Below, piece after piece: positions 1-10,761 of a DNA stretch of 64,000 bases (within the stretch, counting starts at the first letter, position 1; each line of letters begins with the position of its first letter). The DNA comes from Polytrichum commune (taxonomy: Eukaryota; Streptophyta; Polytrichopsida; Polytrichales; Polytrichaceae): contig OX485804.1 in the NCBI GenBank assembly GCA_950295325.1, forward strand, positions 36,580,001 to 36,644,000, in the 5' to 3' direction. The notes below the pieces were generated by a model that saw nothing but the letters and a program-made list of their open reading frames with translations, was not told where the DNA came from and ran no database searches. The position numbers were made by a program, and so were the translations under genes.

Positions 1-2185
1 AATGTGTCACAAACCTATGTAGATATTTTTGTCATAGTATATTCTTAGTTTATGTGTAGACGGGCCATCAACAATGTTGCTTTTGTGATACTTTGTTGTT
101 CAAAATTTCAACATTTATAAAATATTTGTCTAGGCCTCATTATGATATGTTGTTGGTTTTTGGGACAATATAAATTCCAACTTCATTATATGTTAAGCAT
201 GGCCTACAAGTGACATATCAACATGTCATATTGACATGTAATCATCAGACCAAGGAACAAATCGCACAAATATGCACACATCGTATAATTACAAAAGGAA
301 AAGATACAATCATCTTTGTGCTAAAGCTTTGCCCTATTATAATGACGTGTAGCATCAGGGCAAAGATGCAATTACCAAATAAATGTGTGGGGGAAATGAG
401 ATTAAAATTTTAGTGCACGCATGGGAATGCGACCAATTGAAGCCAACAAGTGTGGAATATTTAGATTGTTATTTTATAGGAGCAAAGTAAAGTTGTATTG
501 TGATGCTATAGACGGGTATGAGAATATGATAATAAGACATGATATTATCTTTGAACATATGGAGACTTGGAATGTGTCATTTTCATTGATTACACTGATA
601 AACAACTATGCCAAAAAGTACCACAACCGAAAACATGGTACCACTAGTAGAAAACTATGTCCAAATTAAAAGAAATTACAATCGCAAAATGAAAAAGAAA
701 AATTTGTAGCCGTTTATCATGGATGATATGTTGTGGTTGCAAAGTGAGGTGTGAAGCAATGTGTATTTCGGTTGAGTACTGCGACTTAGCTATTGGTTTT
801 GGAGGAGTAGTCTCTCCTACTTGCGCGTGTGGTCTACTACCATGGGTACGAACAATGGCATTGATGTTTTGCAACCGGGTTTGCCACACTGACTCTTGGA
901 GGGAGTGTTGGCTTGGCAATCTTCTGCCTCCAAGCGCATGTGCTTGTGAGCTCCAAATGGGTCGGTATTGGTGATCATTGGCAACGCAATTCACTAAATA
1001 ATCCCATGGTAGTAACGTCAATCTTGGATACAGCACTAGGTGCAAGAAATCTCACATTCTTGCGAGCTTCCTGAAAAATCATGGCAAGACACATGCACCT
1101 CCATTTTTGAGGTTCTCAGAACATGTGAGGAAGCTCCTCTATGATGTATGTGCAGAAAGGCATTTCTTGTGAATTTTAGACTTGAAAAGTCCTAAAGCTT
1201 GGCTAAGGTACACGCAAAGGTTGGTTCACCTTCCAAAACCTCTTGAACAAACTCTTGATTCACAAACCAGGGATTGATTCGAGTTCTTCGCTACAAGCTC
1301 AGTCATGGTTCTTGTGTGTCAGTTCATTATTTTGACAAGTTGAAGACCTGCAATAAGCATGGGAAGTGATTGCCATTCAACTGTCATCCTAGAATTACTG
1401 GTTAACCAGATTTGTTTATTCGGTGTACACTTTCCACCTACATGCTTATTGCAGGTCATTGCTGTTGATTCTAGTGTATATGCTCAATAGTGGTTTCTCT
1501 GATTTCCCCTTTGAGGTTATAGCAAACCTCCCAACCAGTGAATGGATGTCCCAGCAGAATTACTACAGTTGTTAAGCCCACCACTCATATCTTTGCAGTA
1601 CCGTTTTATAAGAATGCAATATAGATTGAATCACAAACACACTTCCTAAAAGCAGCATTGGAGTACGTAAGCTGAAATTGCAATAAATAAAATGAGACCA
1701 TGATTATAAGTTATTCATTATAAAAAAAACTCACCATCAAAAACAAATTACAACAAAAACAAAAACTCCATACAACTACCAACCACCCAATTAGTATTGA
1801 GAAGTACAATTGTATTGCTATATAGATGTTCAACCTGAAAAATTCGATACTGATATTGAACAATCCTCCAGTATTGCAACTAGAGAGCTATCTCTCACTA
1901 TGATCTTTCATGTGAAACAGTATCAAATTTGATGCTGGTCTAAAATGTCAAATAACTTGGAGCTTCCATGAAATTAGGTGTCCAAGTTTTCAGGGCCAAA
2001 TGTTGGTAAAATGGATAGATAAGTGTCGAAATAATGAGACAATGTCAAAGATTTTACAAGTCGTAATTGAAAAACAAATTTCTTCATCTTTGAGTGTACC
2101 TTATGTAGTCCCACAAGGAGCTTCACAAGAAATGTAAGCAACACTCTGCCGGTTTTGCAAATGCCCTCTTAGAGGAGATGAAAAA
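1..2185. other. Intergenic, left of invertase gene
   Basis: No coding region could be supported here. The short open frames (for example at 210-413, 421-669 and 644-1045) show no recognisable protein motif and no consistent exon pattern. The only structure I see is the perfect inverted repeat at 1345-1361/1441-1457, described separately. The last few hundred bases should contain the 3' untranslated region of the minus-strand invertase gene, but I could not place its polyadenylation site. Confidence 0.5.
1345..1457. repeat. 113-bp segment bounded by a perfect 17-bp inverted repeat
   Basis: GACCTGCAATAAGCATG at 1345-1361 is exactly reverse-complemented at 1441-1457, with 79 bp between. Complementarity continues weakly inward (GGAAGTG against CACTTTCC). 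It could be a very small foldback transposon relic or a transcribed hairpin. No clear target-site duplication was found. Confidence 0.6.
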
Positions 2186-5100
2186 TTATACAATAAAAAT
2201 GTCTCGTGACAGTTTAGATTTGTTTTTCCTGCGAGGGTTCATCTCCATTGCACATGCAATGGAAGCGGAAACATCGTCATCTTCACATGTAAGCCACTTT
2301 GCCGCTTCTGGATTTTTCAGCATCAACTTTGCCGTTAAATAACCTGCAATTGACCAGGTTTGGTATAGGCGAGCTTGTTTCCCAATGAATCGACCGGTTC
2401 TTGTATCATAGTATTCAGGCCACCAGTCTCGCGAAAGACGCTTCTCAGCAACTGCAACAGCTCTCTCTGCAAGATCGGAACGACCCATTTTGATGCAAGC
2501 AACGGTAAATTGCCATAGAAGTGTTGGCCATGAACCTCCATTGTGATAAGACCAAGCTCTGCACACATTTAAAACAGAGCCCACATTAGTCTTAGCATCC
2601 TATGCAGTACAGAAGCTCAATTGAATAATATAGAAGAGGTTTGACATAGTTCCAACAACTCGAAATGCACAAAATTCACTGTTAAGGGGGCACTATACAA
2701 TAGACCTTGAGGGCCCGCTACTATTCAAATCTAAAATATCTCATTTTTGGAAAAAGTGGAGATTGTCCCATTTCACTCTACATTAATGCTCTAGGGCCTT
2801 AAATGACTAAGAAAGTTTGAATAGAAGATATGCCTATAAGAAGTACTACATGGTATGCAATCGACAATGTTTAATGGCCTTCCGGATTTTGCACAGAAAC
2901 CAGGAGACCATGACACCTCAAAGTGAATCTTGCAATTCTTGATTTATTAAAATTTGTTGTGTAGTAGGGCCCACGTGAATAGGTGGTAATGAAATAACAT
3001 TTGGTTGGGAGCCCGGCCATTTATGTCTTTAGACTACAGTTCAAGACCCATGACCAAACAAATTTCAATTTCAAAAAATTATGATACGGCCTATGGATGA
3101 GTCTCAAGGGCCCTAACAATTTCATGATCACAGCCCTTGGCCAAAGTGTGAAATGGTCCTATATTTTAAACCCAACACTATCAAATCCAAGGTTGGTTAG
3201 AGCCAGATACAAACAAATTGTTAAGGAAAACAATATGAAAGGAAGTGATTTCTGACATGATTGCAAGCATGTTTTTTCACAAAACATTTAAGCTTCTACA
3301 GGAAGAACTTAAAAGTTTCATGCAAGAAACGCCACAAAGTGCCTTAGAACTATAAAGCCAAAGTCAATTAACAGTCAACTCCATCTCCTTTCAGGGGACG
3401 AATTCAGGGAGTGCAGGGCCAAGTACGGTATATAAAGTGTGCTGGGAATAAACCAAGCGAGGAATAAAAAAATGGGAGTATTACTTACGTATTTTTTGGG
3501 TCTGCACCAGTAATAATGCGCCATTCATCTTCTGTAAGGGCAGGGAAACAAATCTTAACAGGCATATTACCAATGAGATCCTCCCACTTCAATTCCACAA
3601 GCTCAAGTATTTCTTTAGCCTGTTCCTTTGTAGCCAATGAACTAGTAATGGACCATATGTTGCCAAGAGTGAACCACCGAAAGTCCATATGTGCAGGTTG
3701 CAAATTGCCTATAAAATATCCTCCATGTTCCGGCATCCATTCCAGCAACCACTGTGACACTTGCTCTGGGTAGATATTGAATTTGTTGGTAGCTTCCGGG
3801 GAGTACTCCTCAGTCTTGTAACGGCAGATTTCATTCAATTTGTTTATGTCTAACCAATAGTATTCTTGTATGTGAAAAGCCAATGCAGCTAACCTTGAAT
3901 TTATCAACCTTATCAACTCATGTGCTTCGGGCAAGAGCATCTCCCGTGCACATTGAAGTGCATGAAAGAACAAAGCCTGCAAGGTGCATAGTATAGGAGT
4001 TACAACATTGAACCAATATATGGTTGCAATTTGCATGCAACAATCTGGATTGCAGTAACTAAGGTGAAATGCTAGCGAACATGCATACTGCTATTTGTAA
4101 CTACTTATGGATAACAATAAAGAGAAGTTGAAACTCCTTATAAACTGAAGTGTGGATGCAAGAACAGTCTAGAGTATTGACTTGGATGAGAACCAAAGAA
4201 TAAAGATAAGCAGTCAGAATGCGCAATACAAACAAATATAATAGAGTTATCTGTAAGTCTCCAGGTCAAACTCCAGGTGAGTTGGCTAAAAGGTGAGTTT
4301 GAAAGCTTATAAGGTAGAGGGTGCTAAAACCAACACCCCATCCAAAACCAACACCTATAAACGCCTCCCAATTGCCAACACTCTACAACCTTGAACCGTA
4401 CCCGGCGGTGTAGGAGTGTCTGGGCCCACGAAGTGATGGTTTTAGGTGCCATTAGTGGTGCCACCTCATAGCGGCCTCCATGACCTTCATGTAGGGTATG
4501 TAACGGGCTCCACTCTATCTCGGGTTGGTTCAAGGTGGGATTAGGGTGGCTTGTCAATGCCTATTCTAGTCATTCTATTCACAACGCCAAGGAGGTAGGC
4601 CCACAAAGCACAAAAGGGTCATTTCCCGGGGTGCAAAGGGGGTCGGTTCCCGGGATGCAAGGTGATAGTTTTGCAAGCGAACCGGGAGGGATCATGGAGG
4701 TAGCCGTGTGGCTTTGCATACCATTACTACTTGGGCTTTGATGTAGTTTGGGTCTAGTACCCAACTATGTTGTGTTGGTTCTAGGCAATGAAGGTGGGGG
4801 TCCTCATCATATGCGAGGTTGCCATACACGGGGCCTATGGATTGGTATAAGGAAGCTAGTAGTTTTGACTTCGAATATTCATCAAATATTCAATTGAGAC
4901 TAAAAATATTTTTTCTTTCTTGATACCTATGTTTAGCCCAAAGGCTAATATGAATATATATTTTATATATCAACCACATAGCCATATGTATGTGCAATAG
5001 CTTAAAGTGTTGGTTTAAGCACCCTCTACCTTACATAAAGTCGCCTAAGTTTTCTTAATGCTTATAGTAGCATGCTAAGAGAGTGGGGCGGGCTAATAAA

Positions 5101-7147
5101 GTCTTAATTTGGTCCCCTTTGAGGGGCTTCACAGACGACTCTAATATCCTTCAATGTTGCAAAATGTTAGAAACCAAGGACATATATAAAACTAGTTGCT
5201 CTGTTCTCAAAAGACTCACATCCAAAATTCTAAAAGCGCACCTGAATTTCAAGAGGATGTCCATGTATTCCCATGCGCCGATCAATCATGCATGACCCAT
5301 CTGTCACCAACAAAGTCGGGAACATGTCGAAGCCATCCGCCAAGCACAACTTCAATATCATTTTCATTCCGGTTTGCACATCCACTCTGTCTTGCAATGA
5401 AGTGTCTCTCGTGCACTTACCGTACGCCCTTAATAATATGATCCACCAAAGACCTGTAAATCTCAAGCAATTTACAATTCAAAACAATGGCCAATCATAT
5501 TCTCCATAGCAACAATTGGTTGAAGCTGGGAGCATTTTCTTGAACTTCCATGAACTCCTGACTACAGTGATACATTTGAAGCAACAAGACACACAAAACC
5601 TACCTGAATCCACTGGAGCAACCCGACCAATGGCTGCCTCCCCAAAATCTGGAATCAAGACTTCCTCAGTTTCTGTTCCTCCATTACCGCCATCTATAAG
5701 AACTGTTTGCACCTTGAAGCTTGCTGGCATCAAACCCTGACCTGGGCTGTAGCAATCCACTGTCTTCTCCCAGCTCTGTCAGATGAATAAAGATAACTTA
5801 GCAACTGAAAGAACATTGATACTCAGACAAATGACCAGAAGCTGGCAATGCAAAGACTTCCTTCTCCTTTTATGCATGCAAAGCAGACTACAATACATGA
5901 GACATGGAGCACAAACAACAAAATAGAAGTGGAGCGGACCTTATTAAACAACAACTTTGTTTTGGATGTAAAGTGACTTCTCTTTTGCTCCGGACAATCA
6001 TGAAAGTGCTCACAATCACCATCTTTTGATTTTGGCTTAAATTGTCACACGTACCATTAAGGAAATCCAGTAACTGAGAATTCATAGTATGCAAACAGTA
6101 GTATGTTGCACAGTAGAGGTCAGCATGTGGGCATGAGAAAGCCCGGATCAGAGCTTACTATGAAGCATACTTCCTCAATCTCCAATTGTAACAGAATCCT
6201 ACTACTGGGATTCCACTTGCAACAGAAACATACTTATGTTTTGGGAGTAGTCTGTTCAATAACATGATCAAGCTCATCTCACCAAGCACAACAACTTTCA
6301 TATCAGGTTTGATCGATCTCAACTCACCAAAACCCATGAACATAAATGTTACCAATGATGTTTCTCAGTAGGGTCAAAAGCAGCTAATCTACGCAGCAAT
6401 GAAATTTACATAAGGGCAAAAGAAAGGGCAATAATGATAAGTTACCTGGAGTTGGAGAGTGTGGAGGAGGAAGTTGTGCACAATGTCATGTTCTCCTTTG
6501 AGCATGAATGCGATGGCGGACGGAATGAAATCTCGAATAAAAACTTGATCATAGTTCAAGGGGTTAGGGTCAGTCGGATCATTGGCAGCAATAGTTCCAA
6601 CTGGCTCCCCGCAATAAGTTGCCACCGCCTGCTTCAACAAATCCCAAGCCTCTTTCTCAAACTCGCTCTCATCTTCTTCTTGTACCGTTTCCGAAGGGCA
6701 GGGTGCACGGTTTTGCTTTTCAACAGGATCCGTCAATGGCCGAGGGTACTCTCCCACAATAAGATCGCCTGTGGGTTCGACCTTGGGGTTCAAGTAAACC
6801 CTCTCAGAAATTCTGGTTGCTGATGGAGCTGGCCCCATAGCCTCGTCTTGCCAAACCTTCCTGCCTTGCACGGCGCCATAGTCGACCACCCCGCCTTGCC
6901 CTCCTGCCAAACTATGAGAATGCTGTTCACATCGAACACATGTCGGAGATGTTCGTTTTTTTATTTGGATGGAAGCTTTCAAGTGGTGTGCGCTCAATGC
7001 CCAAGAATTTTGAGAAGAAAGACTAGAGAGGAGGGTTTGTTGCTGCATCAAGCTTGATCGATGTCGATTGAATTGTGGGCTCAAGGAGAAGGAACACTGG
7101 CAGCCTATTGCTGCCAACGAATCTACCAAATAAGTGCTTGAATTCAT
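2186..7147 (-). CDS. Alkaline/neutral invertase, organelle-targeted (GH100)
   Basis: Hydrolyses sucrose to glucose and fructose at neutral to alkaline pH. Coding exons (minus strand, 5' to 3'): 6446-7147, 5604-5775, 5242-5453, 3489-3976, 2186-2558. All have GT/AG borders; the 1947 nt encode 648 aa. I start at the ATG at 7145-7147 ([10 protein letters not shown]...), because the longer open frame begins with TTG and alpha-clade homologues begin with MNSS-like sequence. Residues 1 to about 100 are Ser-rich and basic, like a plastid or mitochondrial leader; an acidic linker ([10 protein letters not shown]) follows. The GH100 domain runs to near the C-terminus. Family signatures are VFIRDF (about 202-207), [27 protein letters not shown] (347-362), [10 protein letters not shown] and WPEYYDT. 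By spacing to the cyanobacterial enzyme, D349 and E573 should be the catalytic pair; this is recalled and inferred. The family is firm; the compartment is inferred. Introns 3 and 4 carry transposon-like inserts. Confidence 0.93.
2686..3159. mobile_element. MITE of the GGGCC..CTTCACAC family in invertase intron 4
   Basis: This 474-bp insert lies in the intron between exons 4 and 5. Its left end (GGGGGCACTATACAATAGAC) and right end (GGCCAAAGTGTGAAATGGTCC) are degenerate inverted versions of each other. They match the ends of copies at 53257-53736 and 63178-63741. The internal part around 2950-3010 recurs at about 28041-28100. The left flank is TAA but the right flank is TAT, so the target-site duplication is not clean and the copy looks old. 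Confidence 0.6.
4311..5032. mobile_element. 722-bp TIR element in invertase intron 3
   Basis: AAGGTAGAGGGTGCTAAAAC at the left end is mirrored by GTTTAAGCACCCTCTACCTT at the right end; the pairing extends about 25 bp with one mismatch. The element sits wholly in the intron between exons 3 and 4. The flanks would allow a TA duplication (TA before 4311, TA after 5032), but this is too short to assign a superfamily. It has no coding capacity that I recognise. The interior has small direct repeats around TTCCCGGGRTGCAA (4622-4665). Confidence 0.65.
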
Positions 7148-7512
7148 GTAAAAGAAGCTTATTGGCACCAATCTGTGAACCTCCAGATACAAATTCTTCC
7201 CACCAAAAACTCTAAATGCAATGCAATGCGTCGATTTTGACTTATATCACCCGGGCCCATAAAACAGGCGACATGAACAGCCCAAAGGCTAACCCGAGCA
7301 ACCCCAATCCGAGAAACCCCAACAAACTCGGTTCTTCTCTTTCAAACCAAAAACTAAGGTTCGGACTCTGCCTCCCAATGCAAATTGAGTAAAGAGATTG
7401 ACCCCCAATTTCCAAGGTATAGCCACAAGTTCCAAGGTATACCTTGCTATACAAAATAATAGATTCTTACTTACATCTAAATTATTACAAGTTTTGGTAG
7501 TGGAGATGAAAA

Positions 7513-7564
<52 letters not shown>

Positions 7565-8000
7565 TGTTTCTCTTTTTCGAAGCAAAAACCAAGCTGATAT
7601 TCCTACAAACCCAATAACCCAACCTTCACACTCTGCCTCCCAATGCAAATTGAGCAACGAGGTAAACCCCCAATTTCCAAGCTAAACCCACAACTACTTC
7701 ACATGCCTTGCTATTGGAGACGAGAGACCCTGATGCTTCTACTTACAACTAAGTTATTACAAGCTCCGGAGGTGTTTAATCAATCCAATTGAGACCAATC
7801 ACCCAACCTTCTTCACACTCTGCCTCCCTCCCAATGCAAACAGGACGAGAAGCACGAGCAAAGAGGCAACTGAACCCCCAATCTCCAATGCAAACCCACA
7901 ACGGCTTGCGTGCCTTGCTATATGTTATAGCAAACTCTGATATTTCTACTCACACCTAATAAGATATAACAAATTCCTCAAGTGGAGCTCCCGAAGAGAC
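7148..8000 (-). promoter_or_regulatory. Upstream region of invertase: threefold repeat plus (GA)n tract
   Basis: Three diverged tandem copies of a segment run through about 7300-8000. Each carries CTCTGCCTCCCAATGCAAA, then CCCCCAATYTCCAA, then a CCTTGCTAT block and TACTTACA-like sequence. The anchors are at about 7368, 7631 and 7819. A pure GA tract (about 7515-7561) lies between the first and second copies; on the coding strand it reads as a CT tract. Position upstream of the ATG at 7147 suggests promoter or 5' untranslated sequence. A transcription start or TATA box could not be fixed. Confidence 0.5.
7515..7561. repeat. (GA)n microsatellite
   Basis: A run of about 23 uninterrupted GA units. 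It reads CT on the strand of the invertase gene, about 370 bp upstream of its start codon. CT tracts are common in plant 5' leaders and core promoters. Confidence 0.9.
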
Positions 8001-8235
8001 AGTATAGTATGGTGGATCGCAGGAAGCGGGAGGCCGGGAAGAAGAGGGAGAAAGGAAGAAGCTATTAGAAGAGAGCAAGAGCTTTTATGGACGCGACTGA
8101 CCTTCGCAACGAGAAGGGACACTCCTGCTTCTGTTCACGCGGCGGCTCTAAGATCTACGTATCGCCTAGATTTCGGGTCGCCGGGGAGCGTCGGGATTGT
8201 AGACACGTGGGGGAGGCGCCCTCTTCAATGGGCCA

Positions 8236-8400
8236 ATGACGGGTTGTTTCCAAATTGTTGGACCGGGTGATGGGGACCAACATGTCTTCCCTTTGTCATT
8301 GGATGGTTGTGGGCCAATGAGACATGAGGAGTGTTTTCTTTTTTGTATGGGATGACTTGGATTAGAAACAAGCAACCTCTTGTTTGTTGGTTGTTGGCCG
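8236..8400. repeat. Dispersed repeat around GGGGACCAACATGTCTT
   Basis: The stretch with TTGTTGGACCGGGTGATGGG and GACCAACATGTCTTCCCTTT recurs in diverged form at about 9622-9690 and 10312-10407. It is followed by a TTGTTGGTTGTTGGCCGCTTC-like stretch that also recurs near 10155 and 10805. It is probably a fragment of an old transposon of unknown class. Confidence 0.5.
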
Positions 8401-8430
8401 CTTCATTAACTTATAGCCCACCCACACTTA

Positions 8431-8959
8431 TGCCCCCTCCCCACTTGACTTTTACCAAATAATTAAAGTATTTCCTAAAAACTGGGGTAAAGCTCCCTTG
8501 GTTATAGCGGATGCATCCGGATGCACCTAATGCACCTACAAGAACTTGCTCCAGAGATTTTTCAAGCAGGTTGTAGTTAAGTAGCTTTCACACATGTTCG
8601 TTGTTTGGTCTACCAGGCAGAGCAATGAATGTTAGATAGTTTTTGTCCCATCCTCAAATGCCTTACTACTCATTTATCTTATCATCGGTTTTTGTTAATG
8701 GAGCTCCTCGTGCCCTCGTAGCTAAGACTAAAAGCAACCAATCACAAGAGCAGGAGGTGACACTTTTAAAGGTCGTACATTCTTGCCTCATGTCTAGGTA
8801 CTGATGGGAGGGTCAGTGCTTGAAGATTAAAACCTCCACTTTTAAACCATGCCACATCATTTGCCAACTAGGTTGGGCACTAGATAATGTCGATGGTGTG
8901 AAGGTTGTGTTTTTAGAACCGACTTTTAGGCTTAGCTAAAGTCAAGTGGGGAGGGAGCA
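8431..8959. mobile_element. PIF/Harbinger-type MITE, TTA target duplication
   Basis: A 529-bp element with ends TGCCCCCTCCCCACTTGACT and AGTCAAGTGGGGAGGGAGCA. It is flanked by TTA on both sides (8428-8430 and 8960-8962). A three-base TTA/TAA duplication is the mark of the PIF/Harbinger superfamily. A second copy of the same family spans 45853-47029, where it is interrupted. There is no coding capacity, so it would depend on a transposase supplied elsewhere. Confidence 0.82.
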
Positions 8960-9939
8960 TTACTGATGCAGGCCACCAATGAATGGTTCTTACCAGCAAG
9001 GGCCACTTTTAGAGTGAGAGCCACTAGATGTAACCAGTGCTAGTACTCACCGTTCACTGATGGCCCGCACCGTTAAGTGTGGCTGGGCTATTATCAAACC
9101 ATTTGATACCATCCCCACACATGATGGTGGGCATGGCCAAAATGATTAAAATTTTATACTTTATATTTTATTATATTAACCACTTTTCACCAGTAGTAGT
9201 ATAGGAGAAATATTTTTCCTTGATGGTCGATTGGTAGGGTATGTACTTGGGTTTCTCAGAGAAAGAAGCAACCAATAAGTTAATTAGCCCCAAACTTATT
9301 GGTGCCAGTAAATGGAGTTTGATCGTTCATTAAATTTTAACCAACACTAAATTTTAACTCAACATTGTTTATCATTCCTTTTTTAAAATAAGGGGATTAT
9401 AGATTTATAGTGTTGCAATTATTGTCACTTACCAAGTGTTTTTTCATCTAAATTTCAATCATCCATGTCAACATTTCATCATAAGGTGCTAACAGGAGAA
9501 GGTAGGGTTTTGGCCAATGGATGAACTCATCCACTATCCATGGCAGTATTTGCTCATTTTATTCACAAGAAGTCTAATCCAAAAAGTTTCCATAGTGGCA
9601 TAAAACATCATATGTTGTGTAGTTGTTTCTAAACTCTTGGACCAGGTGATGTTAACCAACATGCTTTTCTCTTGTAATTGGAGAGCAATGTCGGCGGAGA
9701 TATTTGGGCATATAATCAGCCAAACTTTAGTGTTTCCAAGTCCAACTGGTTACATGTTTTGATCATTCGGTTTCTATTTTATTCATTTGAGTTAGTTGTA
9801 TATAATAGATCCCTCTAAAATTATCGGTAAGTTCTCTAAAGTCTTGAACTTCAACCGGTTATTTCTCAAACTCATCGAGTTCATTTATCACTAGTGATCA
9901 TTTCTCCCTATCCATTGATAAGGACAACTCGAAACACAT
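8960..9939. other. Intergenic, AT-rich, with repeat fragments
   Basis: No gene is seen. Near 9622-9690 lies a piece of the GGGGACCAACATG repeat. At about 9740-9893 lies a copy of the dispersed repeat typified by GGTTACATGTT and CTTCAACCGGTTATTTCTCA. Confidence 0.5.
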
Positions 9940-10088
9940 AACATTATTCAAATCCATAACATTGTTATGTGGGATTGACAATATTATATGGAATATTCCT
10001 CGTCTATATACGAGATATGGGAATATCCAAAATATTTTGTTGAATATTGTCGGTCCCACATAACAATGTTATAGATATGAATAATGTT
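9940..10088. mobile_element. 149-bp foldback (near-palindromic) element
   Basis: The left arm AACATTATTCAAATCCATAA and its continuation to about 10005 is reverse-complemented, with a few mismatches, by the right arm ending TTATAGATATGAATAATGTT. The two arms cover almost the whole element, leaving a short centre around 10010-10030. This is typical of a small foldback MITE, although such sequence, if transcribed, also makes a long hairpin. No target duplication is certain. Confidence 0.7.
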
Positions 10089-10407
10089 AAGCAAATAAAA
10101 TAATAACTATATATAACTATAACTATATATAACTATAACTATATATAAAGTTGATTGTTGGCTGGTTCATTGTTCAACCATGTGGATTGTGGGGAGGAAG
10201 TGTCACTTGAACTTGAATGTTCTTTTATAAGTTAGATCCTACATCCTACAATATATGATGTGCGTATGGGCATATGAGAGATCTAAATTGGTTGGGCCAT
10301 CGGCTAGTTTGTTTTCAAGTTGTTGGACTAGGTGGTGGGGACCAACATGTCTTTCCTTTGTGACTAGAGGATTGTGGGTCCCCATGGCCCAATGTGAGAT
10401 GGGATTT

Positions 10408-10761
10408 ACACTCTAACCTCCCTAATATCACGCATGTGGCAATCAAAGTGCATGTGATATTAAGGAGGGTTGCAATGTTGACATGAATGTGTGATAATAG
10501 AGAACTAGTGTAGCATATGATATTATGGAATAACACAACATAGCAACAACGATAGCAGTGACAATGATGACAACGTGATGTGTGCGAGCATGTGGTTTGG
10601 ATTCTTCGGTGGATTACTTTCATCCCAAAGCCCATAATGTATGAGAGGGAAATGTGACAACAAGGAGGGAGATTTAAACCGAGTACATTTGTTCCCTACG
10701 GTTTCAGGATATAAATGAGGGAGTGACATTACAGAGGGTGACATTATGTAGGTGAGGGTGT
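10408..10761. mobile_element. MITE of the ACACTCTAA family, copy A
   Basis: The ends ACACTCTAACCTCCCTAATA and GGTGAGGGTGT are inverted and imperfect. The interior is homologous to copy B at 19849-20333: shared stretches include CATGTGGCAATCAAAGTGC, GTGTAGCATRTGAYATTATG and TTTCAGGATATAAATGAGGG-like sequence. It lies next to a copy of the GGGGACCAACATG repeat, suggesting insertion into or beside it. No coding capacity is present. Confidence 0.6.

Noticed and set aside
6434-6823. 129-codon plus-strand open frame opposite the invertase first exon
   Set aside because: It is the antisense shadow of a well-supported exon.
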